A DNA stretch of 64,000 nt from Labia minor (lineage: Eukaryota > Arthropoda > Insecta > Dermaptera > Spongiphoridae): positions 1 through 64,000 of the forward strand of contig CAUJBJ010000022.1 of NCBI GenBank assembly GCA_963082975.1. The letters run 5' to 3'. A model generated the notes under the pieces. That model saw only the letters and a list, made by a program, of their open reading frames with translations, made no database searches and was not told the DNA's origin. The stretch's first letter is position 1; every line of letters begins with the position of its first letter. This document shows positions 25,468-39,922 of this stretch, piece by piece. The translations under genes and the position numbers were made by a program.

Positions 25468-26120
25468 TTGAATTCTTACGGAAAAGTGTGATTTTGATCA
25501 AATATTAAAGCGAAAATCCTACTTTTTTAAATACGAGGAATAAAATTATCTTTTTTATTTTATTTTATAAATTTTCTGATTCTAATGAAGAATAAATTCA
25601 TATTTGATCGATTTCTTATATATTTTCATTGAATTCTGACGGAAAAGTCTGATTTTGTTCAAATATTAAAGGGAAAATCCTACTTTTTTAAATACGAGGG
25701 ATAAAATTATCTTTTTTATTTTATTTTATTAATTTTCTGATTCTAATGAAGAATAAATTCATATTTGATCGATTTCTTAAATATTTTCATTGAATTCTTA
25801 CGGAAAAGTCTGATTTTGTTCAAATATTAAAGGGAAAAACCTACTTTTTTAAATACGAGGGATAAAATTATCTTTTTTAATTTATTTTATTAATTTTCTG
25901 ATTCTAATGAAGAATAAATTCATATTTGATCGATTTCTTAAATATTTTCATTGAATTTTTACGGAAAAGTCTGATTTTGTTCAAATATTAAAGGGAAAAT
26001 CCTACTTTTTTAAATACGACGGACAAAATTATCTTTTATATTTTATTTTATTCATTTTCTGATTCTAATTAAGAATAAATTCATATTTGATCGATTTCTT
26101 AAATATTTTCATTGAATTCT

Positions 26121-27787
26121 TAAGGATTACTGTGATTTTGTTCAAATATTAAAGGGAAAATCCTAGTTTTTTAAATACGAGGGATAAAATTATCTTTTTT
26201 ATTTTATTTTATTAATTTTCTGGTTCTAATGAAGAAAAAATTCATATTTGATCGATTTCTTAAATATTTTCATTGAATTCTTACGGAAAATCTGATTTTG
26301 TTCAAATATTAAAGGGAAAATTCCTACTTTTTTAAATACGAGGGATAAAATTATCTTTTATATTTTATTTTATTAATTTTCTCATTCTATTGAAGAATAA
26401 ATTCATATTTGATCGATTTCTTAAATATTTTCATTGAATTCTTACGGATTAGTGTGATTTTGTTCAAATATTAAAGGGAAAATCCTACTTTTTTAAATAC
26501 GAGGGATAAAATTATCTTTTATATTTTATTTTATTAATTTTCTGATTCTATTGAAGAATAAATTCATATTTGATCGATTTCTTAAATATTTTCATTGAAT
26601 TCTTACGGAATAGTCTGATTTTGTTCAAATATTAAAGGGAAAATCCTACTTTTTTAAATACGAGGGATAAAATTATCTTTTATATTTTATTTTATTAATT
26701 TTCTGATTCTATTGAAGAATAAATTCATATTTGATCGATTTCTTAAATATTTTCATTGAATTCTTACGGAAAATTCTGATTTTGTTCAAATATTAAAGGG
26801 AAAATCCTACTTTTTTAAATACGAGGGATAAAATTATCTTTTATATTTTATTTTATTAATTTTCTGATTCTATTGAAGAATAAATTCATATTTGATCGAT
26901 TTCTTAAATATTTTCATTTTCTGATTCTAATGAAGAATAAATTCATATTTGATCGATTTCTTAAATATTTTCATTGAATTCTTACGGAAAAGTGTGATTT
27001 TGATCAAATATTAAAGCGAAAATCCTACTTTTTTAAATACGAGGAATAAAATTATCTTTTTTATTTTATTTTATAAATTTTCTGATTCTAATGAAGAATA
27101 AATTCATATTTGATCGATTTCTTAAATATTTTCATTGAATTCTGACGGAAAAGTCTGATTTTGTTCAAATATTAAAGGGAAAATCCTACTTTTTTAAATA
27201 CGAGGGATAAAATTATCTTTTTTATTTTATTTTATTAATTTTCTGATTCTAATGAAGAATAAATTCATATTTGATCGATTTCTTAAATATTTTCATTGAA
27301 TTCTTACGGAAAAGTCTGATTTTGTTCAAATATTAAAGGGAAAAACCTACTTTTTTAAATACGAGGGATAAAATTATCTTTTATATTTTATTTTATTAAT
27401 TTTCTGATTCTATTGAAGAATAAATTCATATTTGATCGATTTCTTAAATATTTTCATTGAATTCTTACGGATTACTGTGATTTTGTTCAAATATTAAAGG
27501 GAAAATCCTACTTTTTTAAATACGAGGGATAAAATTATCTTTTTTAATTTATTTTATTAATTTTCTGATTCTAATGAAGAATAAATTCATATTTGATCGA
27601 TTTCTTAAATATTTTCATTGAATTTTTACGGAAAAGTCTGATTTTGTTCAAATATTAAAGGGAAAATCCTACTTTTTTAAATACGACGGACAAAATTATC
27701 TTTTATATTTTATTTTATTCATTTTCTGATTCTAATTAAGAATAAATTCATATTTGATCGATTTCTTAAATATTTTCATTGAATTCT
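26121..27787 (+). repeat. 1,667-bp HOR block, copy B
   Basis: It matches 20,315-21,981 unit by unit at an offset of 5,806 bp (35 x 161 + 3 x 57), including CTCATTCTATT near 26,381. It differs at the end: the next series starts TACGG (27,788) and not TAAGG. The GATC unit starts AAAAGTGTG in this copy but ATTAGTGTG in copy A. Confidence 0.85.
26917..26973 (+). repeat. 57-bp internal duplication, copy 13
   Basis: It lies 1,506 bp after copy 12, inside block B, at the position equivalent to copy 10. A GATC / AAAGCG unit follows. Confidence 0.95.
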
Positions 27788-30353
27788 TACGGATTACTGT
27801 GATTTTGTTCAAATATTAAAGGGAAAATCCTAGTTTTTTAAATACGAGGGATAAAATTATCTTTTTTATTTTATTTTATTAATTTTCTGGTTCTAATGAA
27901 GAATAAATTCATATTTGATCGATTTCTTAAATATTTTCATTGAATTCTTACGGAAAATCTGATTTTGTTCAAATATTAAAGGGAAAATTCCTACTTTTTT
28001 AAATACGAGGGATAAAATTATCTTTTATATTTTATTTTATTAATTTTCTGATTCTATTGAAGAATAAATTCATATTTGATCGATTTCTTAAATATTTTCA
28101 TTGAATTCTTACGGATTAGTGTGATTTTGTTCAAATATTAAAGGGAAAATCCTACTTTTTTAAATACGAGGGATAAAATTATCTTTTATATTTTATTTTA
28201 TTAATTTTCTGATTCTATTGAAGAATAAATTCATATTTGATCGATTTCTTAAATATTTTCATTGAATTCTTACGGATTACTGTGATTTTGTTCAAATATT
28301 AAAGGGAAAATCCTACTTTTTTAAATACGAGGGATAAAATTATCTTTTTTATTTTATTTTATTAATTTTCTGATTCTAATGAAGAATAAATTCATATTTG
28401 ATCGATTTCTTAAATATTTTCATTGAATTCTTACGGAAAAGTCTGATTTTGTTCAAATATTAAAGGGAAAATCCTACTTTTTTAAATACGACGGACAAAA
28501 TTATCTTTTATATTTTATTTTATTCATTTTCTGATTCTAATTAAGAATAAATTCATATTTGATCGATTTCTTAAATATTTTCATTGAATTCTTACGGATT
28601 ACTGTGATTTTGTTCAAATATTAAAGGGAAAATCCTAGTTTTTTAAATACGAGGGATAAAATTATCTTTTTTATTTTATTTTATTAATTTTCTGGTTCTA
28701 ATGAAGAATAAATTCATATTTGATCGATTTCTTAAATATTTTCATTGAATTCTTACGGAAAATCTGATTTTGTTCAAATATTAAAGGGAAAATTCTACTT
28801 TTTTAAATACGAGGGATAAAATTATCTTTTATATTTTATTTTATTAATTTTCTGATTCTATTGAAGAATAAATTCATATTTGATCGATTTCTTAAATATT
28901 TTCATTTAATTCTTACGGATTAGTGTGATTTTGTTCAAATATTAAAGGGAAAATCCTACTTTTTTAAATACGAGGGATAAAATTATCTTTTATATTTTAT
29001 TTTATTAATTTTCTGATTCTATTGAAGAATAAATTCATAATTGATCGATTTCTTAAATATTTTCATTGAATTCTTACGGAAAAGTCTGATTTTGTTCAAA
29101 TATTAAAGGGAAAATCCTACTTTTTTAAATACGAGGGATAAAATTATCTTTTTTATTTTATTTTATTAATTTTCTGATTATAATTAAGAATAAATTCATA
29201 TTTGATCGATTTCTTAAATATTTTCATTGAATTCTTACGGAAAAGTCTGATTTTGTTCAAATATTAAAGGGAAAATCCTACTTTTTTAAATACGAGGGAT
29301 AAAATTATCTTTTATATTTTATTTTATTAATTTTCTGATTCTATTGAAGAATAAATTCATATTTGATCGATTTCTTAAATATTTTCATTGAATTCTTACG
29401 GATTACTGTGATTTTGTTCAAATATTAAAGGGAAAATCCTACTTTTTTAAATACGAGGGATAAAATTATCTTTTTTATTTTATTTTATTAATTTTCTGAT
29501 TCTAATGAAGAATAAATTCATATTTGATCGATTTCTTAAATATTTTCATTGAAATCTTACGGAAAAGTCTGATTTTGTTCAAATATTAAAGGGAAAATCC
29601 TACTTTATTAAATACGACGGACAAAATTATCTTTTATATTTTATTTTATTAATTTTCTGATTCTAATGAAGAATAAATTCATATTTGATCGATTTCTTAA
29701 ATATTTTCATTGAATTCTTACGGAAAATCTGATTTTGTTCAAATATTAAAGGGAAAATTACTACTTTTTTAAATACGAGGGATAAAATTATCTTTTATAT
29801 TTTATTTTATTAATTTTCTGATTCTATTGAAGAATAAATTCATATTTGATCGATTTCTTAAATATTTTCATTGAATTCTTACGGATTAGTGTGATTTTGT
29901 TCAAATATTAAAGGGAAAATCCTACTTTTATAAATACGAGGGATAATATTATCTTTTATATTTTATTTTATTAATTTTCTGATTCTATTGAAGAATAAAT
30001 TCATATTTGATCGATTTCTTAAATATTTTCATTGAATTCTTACGGAATAGTCTGATTTTGTTCAAATATTAAAGGGAAAATCCTACTTTTTTAAATACGA
30101 GGGATAAAATTATCTTTTATATTTTATTTTATTAATTTTCTGATTCTATTGAAGAATAAATTCATATTTGATCGATTTCTTAAATATTTTCATTGAATTC
30201 TTACGGAAAATTCTGATTTTGTTCAAATATTAAAGGGAAAATCCTACTTTTTTAAATACGAGGGATAAAATTATCTTTTATATTTTATTTTATTAATTTT
30301 CTGATTCTATTGAAGAATAAATTCATATTTGATCGATTTCTTAAATATTTTCA

Positions 30354-30410
30354 TTTTCTGATTCTAATGAAGAATAAATTCATATTTGATCGATTTCTTA
30401 AATATTTTCA
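30354..30410 (+). repeat. 57-bp internal duplication, copy 14
   Basis: It belongs to the first copy of the 4,216-bp duplication and is followed by a GATC / AAAGCG unit ending TTCTGACGG. Confidence 0.95.
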
Positions 30411-31385
30411 TTGAATTCTTACGGAAAAGTGTGATTTTGATCAAATATTAAAGCGAAAATCCTACTTTTTTAAATACGAGGAATAAAATTATCTTTTTTA
30501 TTTTATTTTATAAATTTTCTGATTCTAATGAAGAATAAATTCATATTTGATCGATTTCTTAAATATTTTCATTGAATTCTGACGGAAAAGTCTGATTTTG
30601 TTCAAATATTAAAGGGAAAATCCTACTTTTTTAAATACGAGGGATAAAATTATCTTTTTTATTTTATTTTATTAATTTTCTGATTCTAATGAAGAATAAA
30701 TTCATATTTGATCGATTTCTTAAATATTTTCATTGAATTCTTACGGAAAAGTCTGATTTTGTTCAAATATTAAAGGGAAAAACCTACTTTTTTAAATACG
30801 AGGGATAAAATTATCTTTTATATTTTATTTTATTAATTTTCTGATTCTATTGAAGAATAAATTCATATTTGATCGATTTCTTAAATATTTTCATTGAATT
30901 CTTACGGAAAAGTCTGATTTTGTTAAAATATTAAAGGGAAAATCCTACTTTTTTAAATACGAGGGATAAAATTATCTTTTTTATTTTATTTTATTAATTT
31001 TCTGATTCTAATCAAGAATAAATTCATATTTGATCGATTTCTTAAATATTTTCATTGAATTCTTACGGAAAAGTCTGATTTTGTTCAAATATTAAAGGGA
31101 AAATTCTACTTTTTTAAATACGAGGGATAAAATTATCTTTTATATTTTATTTTATTAATTTTCTGATTCTATTGAAGAATAAATTCATATTTGATCGATT
31201 TCTTAAATATTTTCATTGAATTCTTACGGAAAATTCTGATTTTGTTCAAATATTAAAGGGAAAATCCTACTTTTTTAAATACGAGGGATAAAATTAGTTT
31301 TTATATTTTATTTTATTAATTTTCTGATTCTATTGAAGAATAAATTCATATTTGATCGATTTCTTAAATATTTTCATTGAATTCT

Positions 31386-31519
31386 TACGGATTATTGTGA
31401 TTTTGTTCAAATATTAAAGGGAAAATCCTACTTTTTTAAATACGAGGGATAAAATTATATATTCTAATGAAGAATAAATTCATATTTGATCGATTTCTTA
31501 AATATTTTCATTGAATTCT
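31386..31519 (+). repeat. 134-bp deleted monomer, copy 1
   Basis: An ATTATTG unit in which AAAATTAT joins directly to ATATTCTAATG, losing 27 bp of the T-rich segment (roughly unit positions 74-102). It is the largest deletion in the window and the best tag for the 4,216-bp duplication. Confidence 0.95.
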
Positions 31520-34500
31520 TACGGAAAAGTCTGATTTTGTTCAAATATTAAAGGGAAAATCCTACTTTTTTAAATACGAGGGATAAAATTATCTTTTTTA
31601 TTTTATTTTATTAATTTTCTGATTCTAATGAAGAATAAATTCATATTTGATCGATTTCTTAAATATTTTCATTGAATTCTTACGGAAAAGTCTGATTTTG
31701 TTCAAATATTAAAGGGAAAATCCTACTTTTTTAAATACGAGGGATAAAATTATCTTTTTTATTTTATTTTATTAATTTTCTGATTCTATTGAAGAATAAA
31801 TTCATATTTGATCGATTTCTTAAATATTTTCATTGAATTCTTACGGATTACTGTGATTTTGTTCAAATATTAAAGGGAAAATCCTAGTTTTTTAAATACG
31901 AGGGATAAAATTATCTTTTTTATTTTATTTTATTAATTTTCTGGTTCTAATGAAGAATAAATTCATATTTGATCGATTTCTTAAATATTTTCATTGAATT
32001 CTTACGGAAAATCTGATTTTGTTCAAATATTAAAGGGAAAATTCCTACTTTTTTAAATACGAGGGATAAAATTATCTTTTATATTTTATTTTATTAATTT
32101 TCTGATTCTATTGAAGAATAAATTCATATTTGATCGATTTCTTAAATATTTTCATTTAATTCTTACGGATTAGTGTGATTTTGTTCAAATATTAAAGGGA
32201 AAATCCTACTTTTTTAAATACGAGGGATAAAATTATCTTTTATATTTTATTTTATTAATTTTCTGATTCTATTGAAGAATAAATTCATATTTGATCGATT
32301 TCTTAAATATTTTCATTGAATTCTTACGGAAAAGTCTGATTTTGTTCAAATATTAAAGGGAAAATCCTACTTTTTTAAATACGAGGGATAAAATTATCTT
32401 TTTTATTTTATTTTATTAATTTTCTGATTATAATTAAGAATAAATTCATATTTGATCGATTTCTTAAATATTTCCATTGAATTCTTACGGATTACTGTGA
32501 TTTTGTTCAAATATTAAAGGGAAAATCCTACTTTTTTAAATACGAGGGATAAAATTATCTTTTTTATTTTATTTTATTAATTTTCTGATTCTAATGAAGA
32601 ATAAATTCATATTTGATCGATTTCTTAAATATTTTCATTGAAATCTTACGGAAAAGTCTGATTTTGTTCAAATATTAAAGGGAAAATCCTACTTTTTTAA
32701 ATACGACGGACAAAATTATCTTTTATATTTTATTTTATTCATTTTCTGATTCTAATTAAGAATAAATTCATATTTGATCGATTTCTTAAATATTTTCATT
32801 GAATTCTTACGGATTACTGTGATTTTGTTCAAATATTAAAGGGAAAATCCTAGTTTTTTAAATACGAGGGATAAAATTATCTTTTTTATTTTATTTTATT
32901 AATTTTCTGGTTCTAATGAAGAATAAATTCATATTTGATCGATTTCTTAAATATTTTCATTGAATTCTTACGGAAAATCTGATTTTGTTCAAATATTAAA
33001 GGGAAAATTCCTACTTTTTTAAATACGAGGGATAAAATTATCTTTTATATTTTATTTTATTAATTTTCTGATTCTATTGAAGAATAAATTCATATTTGAT
33101 CGATTTCTTAAATATTTTCATTGAATTCTTACGGATTAGTGTGATTTTGTTCAAATATTAAAGGGAAAATCCTACTTTTTTAAATACGAGGGATAAAATT
33201 ATCTTTTATATTTTATTTTATTAATTTTCTGATTCTATTGAAGAATAAATTCATATTTGATCGATTTCTTAAATATTTTCATTGAATTCTTACGGAAAAG
33301 TCTGATTTTGTTCAAATATTAAAGGGAAAATCCTACTTTTTTAAATACGAGGGATAAAATTATCTTTTTTATTTTATTTTATTAATTTTCTGATTATAAT
33401 TAAGAATAAATTCATATTTGATCGATTTCTTAAATATTTTCATTGAATTCTTACGGAAAAGTCTGATTTTGTTCAAATATTAAAGGGAAAATCCTACTTT
33501 TTTAAATACGAGGGATAAAATTATCTTTTATATTTTATTTTATTAATTTTCTGATTCTATTGAAGAATAAATTCATATTTGATCGATTTCTTAAATATTT
33601 TCATTGAATTCTTACGGATTACTGTGATTTTGTTCAAATATTAAAGGGAAAATCCTACTTTTTTAAATACGAGGGATAAAATTATCTTTTTTATTTTATT
33701 TTATTAATTTTCTGATTCTAATGAAGAATAAATTCATATTTGATCGATTTCTTAAATATTTTCATTGAAATCTTACGGAAAAGTCTGATTTTGTTCAAAT
33801 ATTAAAGGGAAAATCCTACTTTATTAAATACGACGGACAAAATTATCTTTTATATTTTATTTTATTAATTTTCTGATTCTAATGAAGAATAAATTCATAT
33901 TTGATCGATTTCTTAAATATTTTCATTGAATTCTTACGGAAAATCTGATTTTGTTCAAATATTAAAGGGAAAATTACTACTTTTTTAAATACGAGGGATA
34001 AAATTATCTTTTATATTTTATTTTATTAATTTTCTGATTCTATTGAAGAATAAATTCATATTTGATCGATTTCTTAAATATTTTCATTGAATTCTTACGG
34101 ATTAGTGTGATTTTGTTCAAATATTAAAGGGAAAATCCTACTTTTATAAATACGAGGGATAATATTATCTTTTATATTTTATTTTATTAATTTTCTGATT
34201 CTATTGAAGAATAAATTCATATTTGATCGATTTCTTAAATATTTTCATTGAATTCTTACGGAATAGTCTGATTTTGTTCAAATATTAAAGGGAAAATCCT
34301 ACTTTTTTAAATACGAGGGATAAAATTATCTTTTATATTTTATTTTATTAATTTTCTGATTCTATTGAAGAATAAATTCATATTTGATCGATTTCTTAAA
34401 TATTTTCATTGAATTCTTACGGAAAATTCTGATTTTGTTCAAATATTAAAGGGAAAATCCTACTTTTTTAAATACGAGGGATAAAATTATCTTTTATATT

Positions 34501-34569
34501 TTATTTTATTAATTTTCTGATTCTATTGAAGAATAAATTCATATTTGATCGATTTCTTAAATATTTTCA

Positions 34570-34626
34570 TTTTCTGATTCTAATGAAGAATAAATTCATA
34601 TTTGATCGATTTCTTAAATATTTTCA
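34570..34626 (+). repeat. 57-bp internal duplication, copy 15 (last)
   Basis: It is the sister of copy 14 at +4,216 bp. No further 57-bp duplication occurs in the remaining 29 kb, even where the GATC-type unit that normally follows it is present. Confidence 0.95.
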
Positions 34627-35601
34627 TTGAATTCTTACGGAAAAGTGTGATTTTGATCAAATATTAAAGCGAAAATCCTACTTTTTTAAATACGAGGAAT
34701 AAAATTATCTTTTTTATTTTATTTTATAAATTTTCTGATTCTAATGAAGAATAAATTCATATTTGATCGATTTCTTAAATATTTTCATTGAATTCTGACG
34801 GAAAAGTCTGATTTTGTTCAAATATTAAAGGGAAAATCCTACTTTTTTAAATACGAGGGATAAAATTATCTTTTTTATTTTATTTTATTAATTTTCTGAT
34901 TCTAATGAAGAATAAATTCATATTTGATCGATTTCTTAAATATTTTCATTGAATTCTTACGGAAAAGTCTGATTTTGTTCAAATATTAAAGGGAAAAACC
35001 TACTTTTTTAAATACGAGGGATAAAATTATCTTTTATATTTTATTTTATTAATTTTCTGATTCTATTGAAGAATAAATTCATATTTGATCGATTTCTTAA
35101 ATATTTTCATTGAATTCTTACGGAAAAGTCTGATTTTGTTAAAATATTAAAGGGAAAATCCTACTTTTTTAAATACGAGGGATAAAATTATCTTTTTTAT
35201 TTTATTTTATTAATTTTCTGATTCTAATCAAGAATAAATTCATATTTGATCGATTTCTTAAATATTTTCATTGAATTCTTACGGAAAAGTCTGATTTTGT
35301 TCAAATATTAAAGGGAAAATTCTACTTTTTTAAATACGAGGGATAAAATTATCTTTTATATTTTATTTTATTAATTTTCTGATTCTATTGAAGAATAAAT
35401 TCATATTTGATCGATTTCTTAAATATTTTCATTGAATTCTTACGGAAAATTCTGATTTTGTTCAAATATTAAAGGGAAAATCCTACTTTTTTAAATACGA
35501 GGGATAAAATTAGTTTTTATATTTTATTTTATTAATTTTCTGATTCTATTGAAGAATAAATTCATATTTGATCGATTTCTTAAATATTTTCATTGAATTC
35601 T

Positions 35602-35735
35602 TACGGATTATTGTGATTTTGTTCAAATATTAAAGGGAAAATCCTACTTTTTTAAATACGAGGGATAAAATTATATATTCTAATGAAGAATAAATTCATA
35701 TTTGATCGATTTCTTAAATATTTTCATTGAATTCT
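35602..35735 (+). repeat. 134-bp deleted monomer, copy 2
   Basis: It carries the same 27-bp deletion joint as 31,386-31,519, at +4,216 bp. The third segment with the preceding TAGTTTTTAT marker (40,475) has a full-length ATTATTG unit. The deletion therefore either arose after that segment separated or was repaired there. Confidence 0.95.
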
Positions 35736-35929
35736 TACGGAAAAGTCTGATTTTGTTCAAATATTAAAGGGAAAATCCTACTTTTTTAAATACGAGGGAT
35801 AAAATTATCTTTTTTATTTTATTTTATTAATTTTCTGATTCTAATGAAGAATAAATTCATATTTGATCGATTTCTTAAATATTTTCATTGAATTCTTACG
35901 GAAAAGTCTGATTTTGTTCAAATATTAAA

Positions 35930-38900
35930 GGGAAAATCCTACTTTTTTAAATACGAGGGATAAAATTATCTTTTTTATTTTATTTTATTAATTTTCTGAT
36001 TCTATTGAAGAATAAATTCATATTTGATCGATTTCTTAAATATTTTCATTGAATTCTTACGGATTACTGTGATTTTGTTCAAATATTAAAGGGAAAATCC
36101 TAGTTTTTTAAATACGAGGGATAAAATTATCTTTTTTATTTTATTTTATTAATTTTCTGGTTCTAATGAAGAATAAATTCATATTTGATCGATTTCTTAA
36201 ATATTTTCATTGAATTCTTACGGAAAATCTGATTTTGTTCAAATATTAAAGGGAAAATTCCTACTTTTTTAAATACGAGGGATAAAATTATCTTTTATAT
36301 TTTATTTTATTAATTTTCTGATTCTATTGAAGAATAAATTCATATTTGATCGATTTCTTAAATATTTTCATTTAATTCTTACGGATTAGTGTGATTTTGT
36401 TCAAATATTAAAGGGAAAATCCTACTTTTTTAAATACGAGGGATAAAATTATCTTTTATATTTTATTTTATTAATTTTCTGATTCTATTGAAGAATAAAT
36501 TCATATTTGATCGATTTCTTAAATATTTTCATTGAATTCTTACGGAAAAGTCTGATTTTGTTCAAATATTAAAGGGAAAATCCTACTTTTTTAAATACGA
36601 GGGATAAAATTATCTTTTTTATTTTATTTTATTAATTTTCTGATTATAATTAAGAATAAATTCATATTTGATCGATTTCTTAAATATTTCCATTGAATTC
36701 TTACGGATTACTGTGATTTTGTTCAAATATTAAAGGGAAAATCCTACTTTTTTAAATACGAGGGATAAAATTATCTTTTTTATTTTATTTTATTAATTTT
36801 CTGATTCTAATGAAGAATAAATTCATATTTGATCGATTTCTTAAATATTTTCATTGAAATCTTACGGAAAAGTCTGATTTTGTTCAAATATTAAAGGGAA
36901 AATCCTACTTTTTTAAATACGACGGACAAAATTATCTTTTATATTTTATTTTATTCATTTTCTGATTCTAATTAAGAATAAATTCATATTTGATCGATTT
37001 CTTAAATATTTTCATTGAATTCTTACGGATTACTGTGATTTTGTTCAAATATTAAAGGGAAAATCCTAGTTTTTTAAATACGAGGGATAAAATTATCTTT
37101 TTTATTTTATTTTATTAATTTTCTGGTTCTAATGAAGAATAAATTCATATTTGATCGATTTCTTAAATATTTTCATTGAATTCTTACGGAAAATCTGATT
37201 TTGTTCAAATATTAAAGGGAAAATTCCTACTTTTTTAAATACGAGGGATAAAATTATCTTTTATATTTTATTTTATTAATTTTCTGATTCTATTGAAGAA
37301 TAAATTCATATTTGATCGATTTCTTAAATATTTTCATTGAATTCTTACGGATTAGTGTGATTTTGTTCAAATATTAAAGGGAAAATCCTACTTTTTTAAA
37401 TACGAGGGATAAAATTATCTTTTATATTTTATTTTATTAATTTTCTGATTCTATTGAAGAATAAATTCATATTTGATCGATTTCTTAAATATTTTCATTG
37501 AATTCTTACGGAAAAGTCTGATTTTGTTCAAATATTAAAGGGAAAATCCTACTTTTTTAAATACGAGGGATAAAATTATCTTTTTTATTTTATTTTATTA
37601 ATTTTCTGATTCTATTGAAGAATAAATTCATATTTGATCGATTTCTTAAATATTTTCATTGAATTCTTACGGATTACTGTGATTTTGTTCAAATATTAAA
37701 GGGAAAATCCTAGTTTTTTAAATACGAGGGATAAAATTATCTTTTTTATTTTATTTTATTAATTTTCTGGTTCTAATGAAGAATAAATTCATATTTGATC
37801 GATTTCTTAAATATTTTCATTGAATTCTTACGGAAAATCTGATTTTGTTCAAATATTAAAGGGAAAATTCCTACTTTTTTAAATACGAGGGATAAAATTA
37901 TCTTTTATATTTTATTTTATTAATTTTCTGATTCTATTGAAGAATAAATTCATATTTGATCGATTTCTTAAATATTTTCATTTAATTCTTACGGATTAGT
38001 GTGATTTTGTTCAAATATTAAAGGGAAAATCCTACTTTTTTAAATACGAGGGATAAAATTATCTTTTATATTTTATTTTATTAATTTTCTGATTCTATTG
38101 AAGAATAAATTCATATTTGATCGATTTCTTAAATATTTTCATTGAATTCTTACGGAAAAGTCTGATTTTGTTCAAATATTAAAGGGAAAATCCTACTTTT
38201 TTAAATACGAGGGATAAAATTATCTTTTTTATTTTATTTTATTAATTTTCTGATTATAATTAAGAATAAATTCATATTTGATCGATTTCTTAAATATTTT
38301 CATTGAATTCTTACGGAAAAGTCTGATTTTGTTCAAATATTAAAGGGAAAATCCTACTTTTTTAAATACGAGGGATAAAATTATCTTTTTTATTTTATTT
38401 TATTAATTTTCTGATTCTATTGAAGAATAAATTCATATTTGATCGATTTCTTAAATATTTCCATTGAATTCTTACGGATTACTGTGATTTTGTTCAAATA
38501 TTAAAGGGAAAATCCTACTTTTTTAAATACGAGGGATAAAATTATCTTTTTTATTTTATTTTATTAATTTTCTGATTCTAATGAAGAATAAATTCATATT
38601 TGATCGATTTCTTAAATATTTTCATTGAAATCTTACGGAAAAGTCTGATTTTGTTCAAATATTAAAGGGAAAATCCTACTTTTTTAAATACGACGGACAA
38701 AATTATATTTTATATTTTATTTTATTCATTTTCTGATTCTAATTAAGAATAAATTCATATTTGATCGATTTCTTAAATATTTTCATTGAATTCTTACGGA
38801 TTACTGTGATTTTGTTCAAATATTAAAGGGAAAATCCTAGTTTTTTAAATACGAGGGATAAAATTATCTTTTTTATTTTATTTTATTAATTTTCTGGTTC

Positions 38901-39300
38901 TAATGAAGAATAAATTCATATTTGATCGATTTCTTAAATATTTTCATTGAATTCTTACGGAAAATCTGATTTTGTTCAAATATTAAAGGGAAAATTCCTA
39001 CTTTTTTAAATACGAGGGATAAAATTATCTTTTATATTTTATTTTATTAATTTTCTGATTCTATTGAAGAATAAATTCATATTTGATCGATTTCTTAAAT
39101 ATTTTCATTGAATTCTTACGGATTAGTGTGATTTTGTTCAAATATTAAAGGGAAAATCCTACTTTTTTAAATACGAGGGATAAAATTATCTTTTATATTT
39201 TATTTTATTAATTTTCTGATTCTATTGAAGAATAAATTCATATTTGATCGATTTCTTAAATATTTTCATTGAATTCTTACGGAAAAGTCTGATTTTGTTC
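35930..39300 (+). repeat. Ten/eleven-unit tandem repeat (1,610 then 1,771 bp)
   Basis: Units from about 35,991 recur at +1,610 bp (10 x 161) up to about 36,689, where an extra CTATTGAAG unit appears in the second copy; from there the offset is 1,771 bp (TTTCCATTG at 36,690 and 38,461). The series includes CCTAG/CTGG, AAAATCTG, CATTTAATTC, ATTAGTG, TTATAATTAAG, TTTCCATTG, GAAATC and CGACGGAC units. TTATATTTTAT near 38,703 is private to the second copy. The right copy of the 4,216-bp duplication leads directly into this repeat, so two nested events meet here. Confidence 0.85.
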
Positions 39301-39922
39301 AAATATTAAAGGGAAAATCCTACTTTTTTAAATACGAGGGATAAAATTATCTTTTTTATTTTATTTTATTAATTTTCTGATTATAATGAAGAATAAATTC
39401 ATATTTGATCGATTTCTTAAATATTTTCATTGAATTCTTACGGAATAGTCTGATTTTGTTCAAATATTAAAGGGAAAATCCTACTTTTTTAAATACGAGG
39501 GATAAAATTATCTTTTATATTTTATTTTATTAATTTTCTGATTCTATTGAAGAATAAATTCATATTTGATCGATTTCTTAAATATTTTCATTGAATTCTT
39601 ACGGAAAATTCTGATTTTGTTCAAATATTAAAGGGAAAATCCTACTTTTTTAAATACGAGGGATAAAATTATCTTTTATATTTTATTTTATTAATTTTCT
39701 GATTCTATTGAAGAATAAATTCATATTTGATCGATTTCTTAAATATTTTCATTGAATTCTTACGGAATAGTCTGATTTTGTTCAAATATTAAAGGGAAAA
39801 TCCTACTTTTTTAAATACGAGGGATAAAATTATCTTTTTTATTTTATTTTATTAATTTTCTGATTCTAATGAAGAATAAATTCATATTTGATCGATTTCT
39901 TAAATATTTTCATTGAATTCTT

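Larger units (their letters stand above)
24560..25630 (+). repeat. 701-bp HOR block (four units plus 57 bp), about 1.5 copies
   Basis: The series AAAATTC with 57-bp duplication; GATC / AAAGCG / GAGGAAT; AAAAGTC with TTATAATGAAG; AATAGTC; AAAATTC with 57-bp duplication; GATC is present, with duplications at 24,710 and 25,411 (701 bp). The same spacing is seen once at 18.58-19.34 kb. One copy of the GATC unit ends TTCTTATATATT near 25,615, a private change. Confidence 0.85.
28275..37609 (+). repeat. 4,216-bp tandem duplication (26 units, two of abnormal length)
   Basis: From about 29,041 to 37,609 the sequence repeats with a period of exactly 4,216 bp = 24 x 161 + 218 + 134; similarity with a few differences extends back to about 28,275. 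Paired markers: TTATTAAATACGACGG 29,605/33,821; 57-bp duplication 30,354/34,570; TAGTTTTTAT 31,295/35,511; 27-bp deletion unit 31,386/35,602; TTTCCATTG 32,474/36,690. Private differences at the left edge include CATAATTG near 29,037 and one missing C near 28,796. The copies separate at about 33,394/37,610, where TTATAATTAAG meets TCTATTGAAG. I found no difference at the markers compared inside, which implies a recent event. Confidence 0.92.

Noticed and set aside
31386..31519. 27-bp deletion as a protein-binding gap or origin
   Set aside because: It occurs only in the two sister units of one duplication; a simple deletion followed by tandem duplication explains it.
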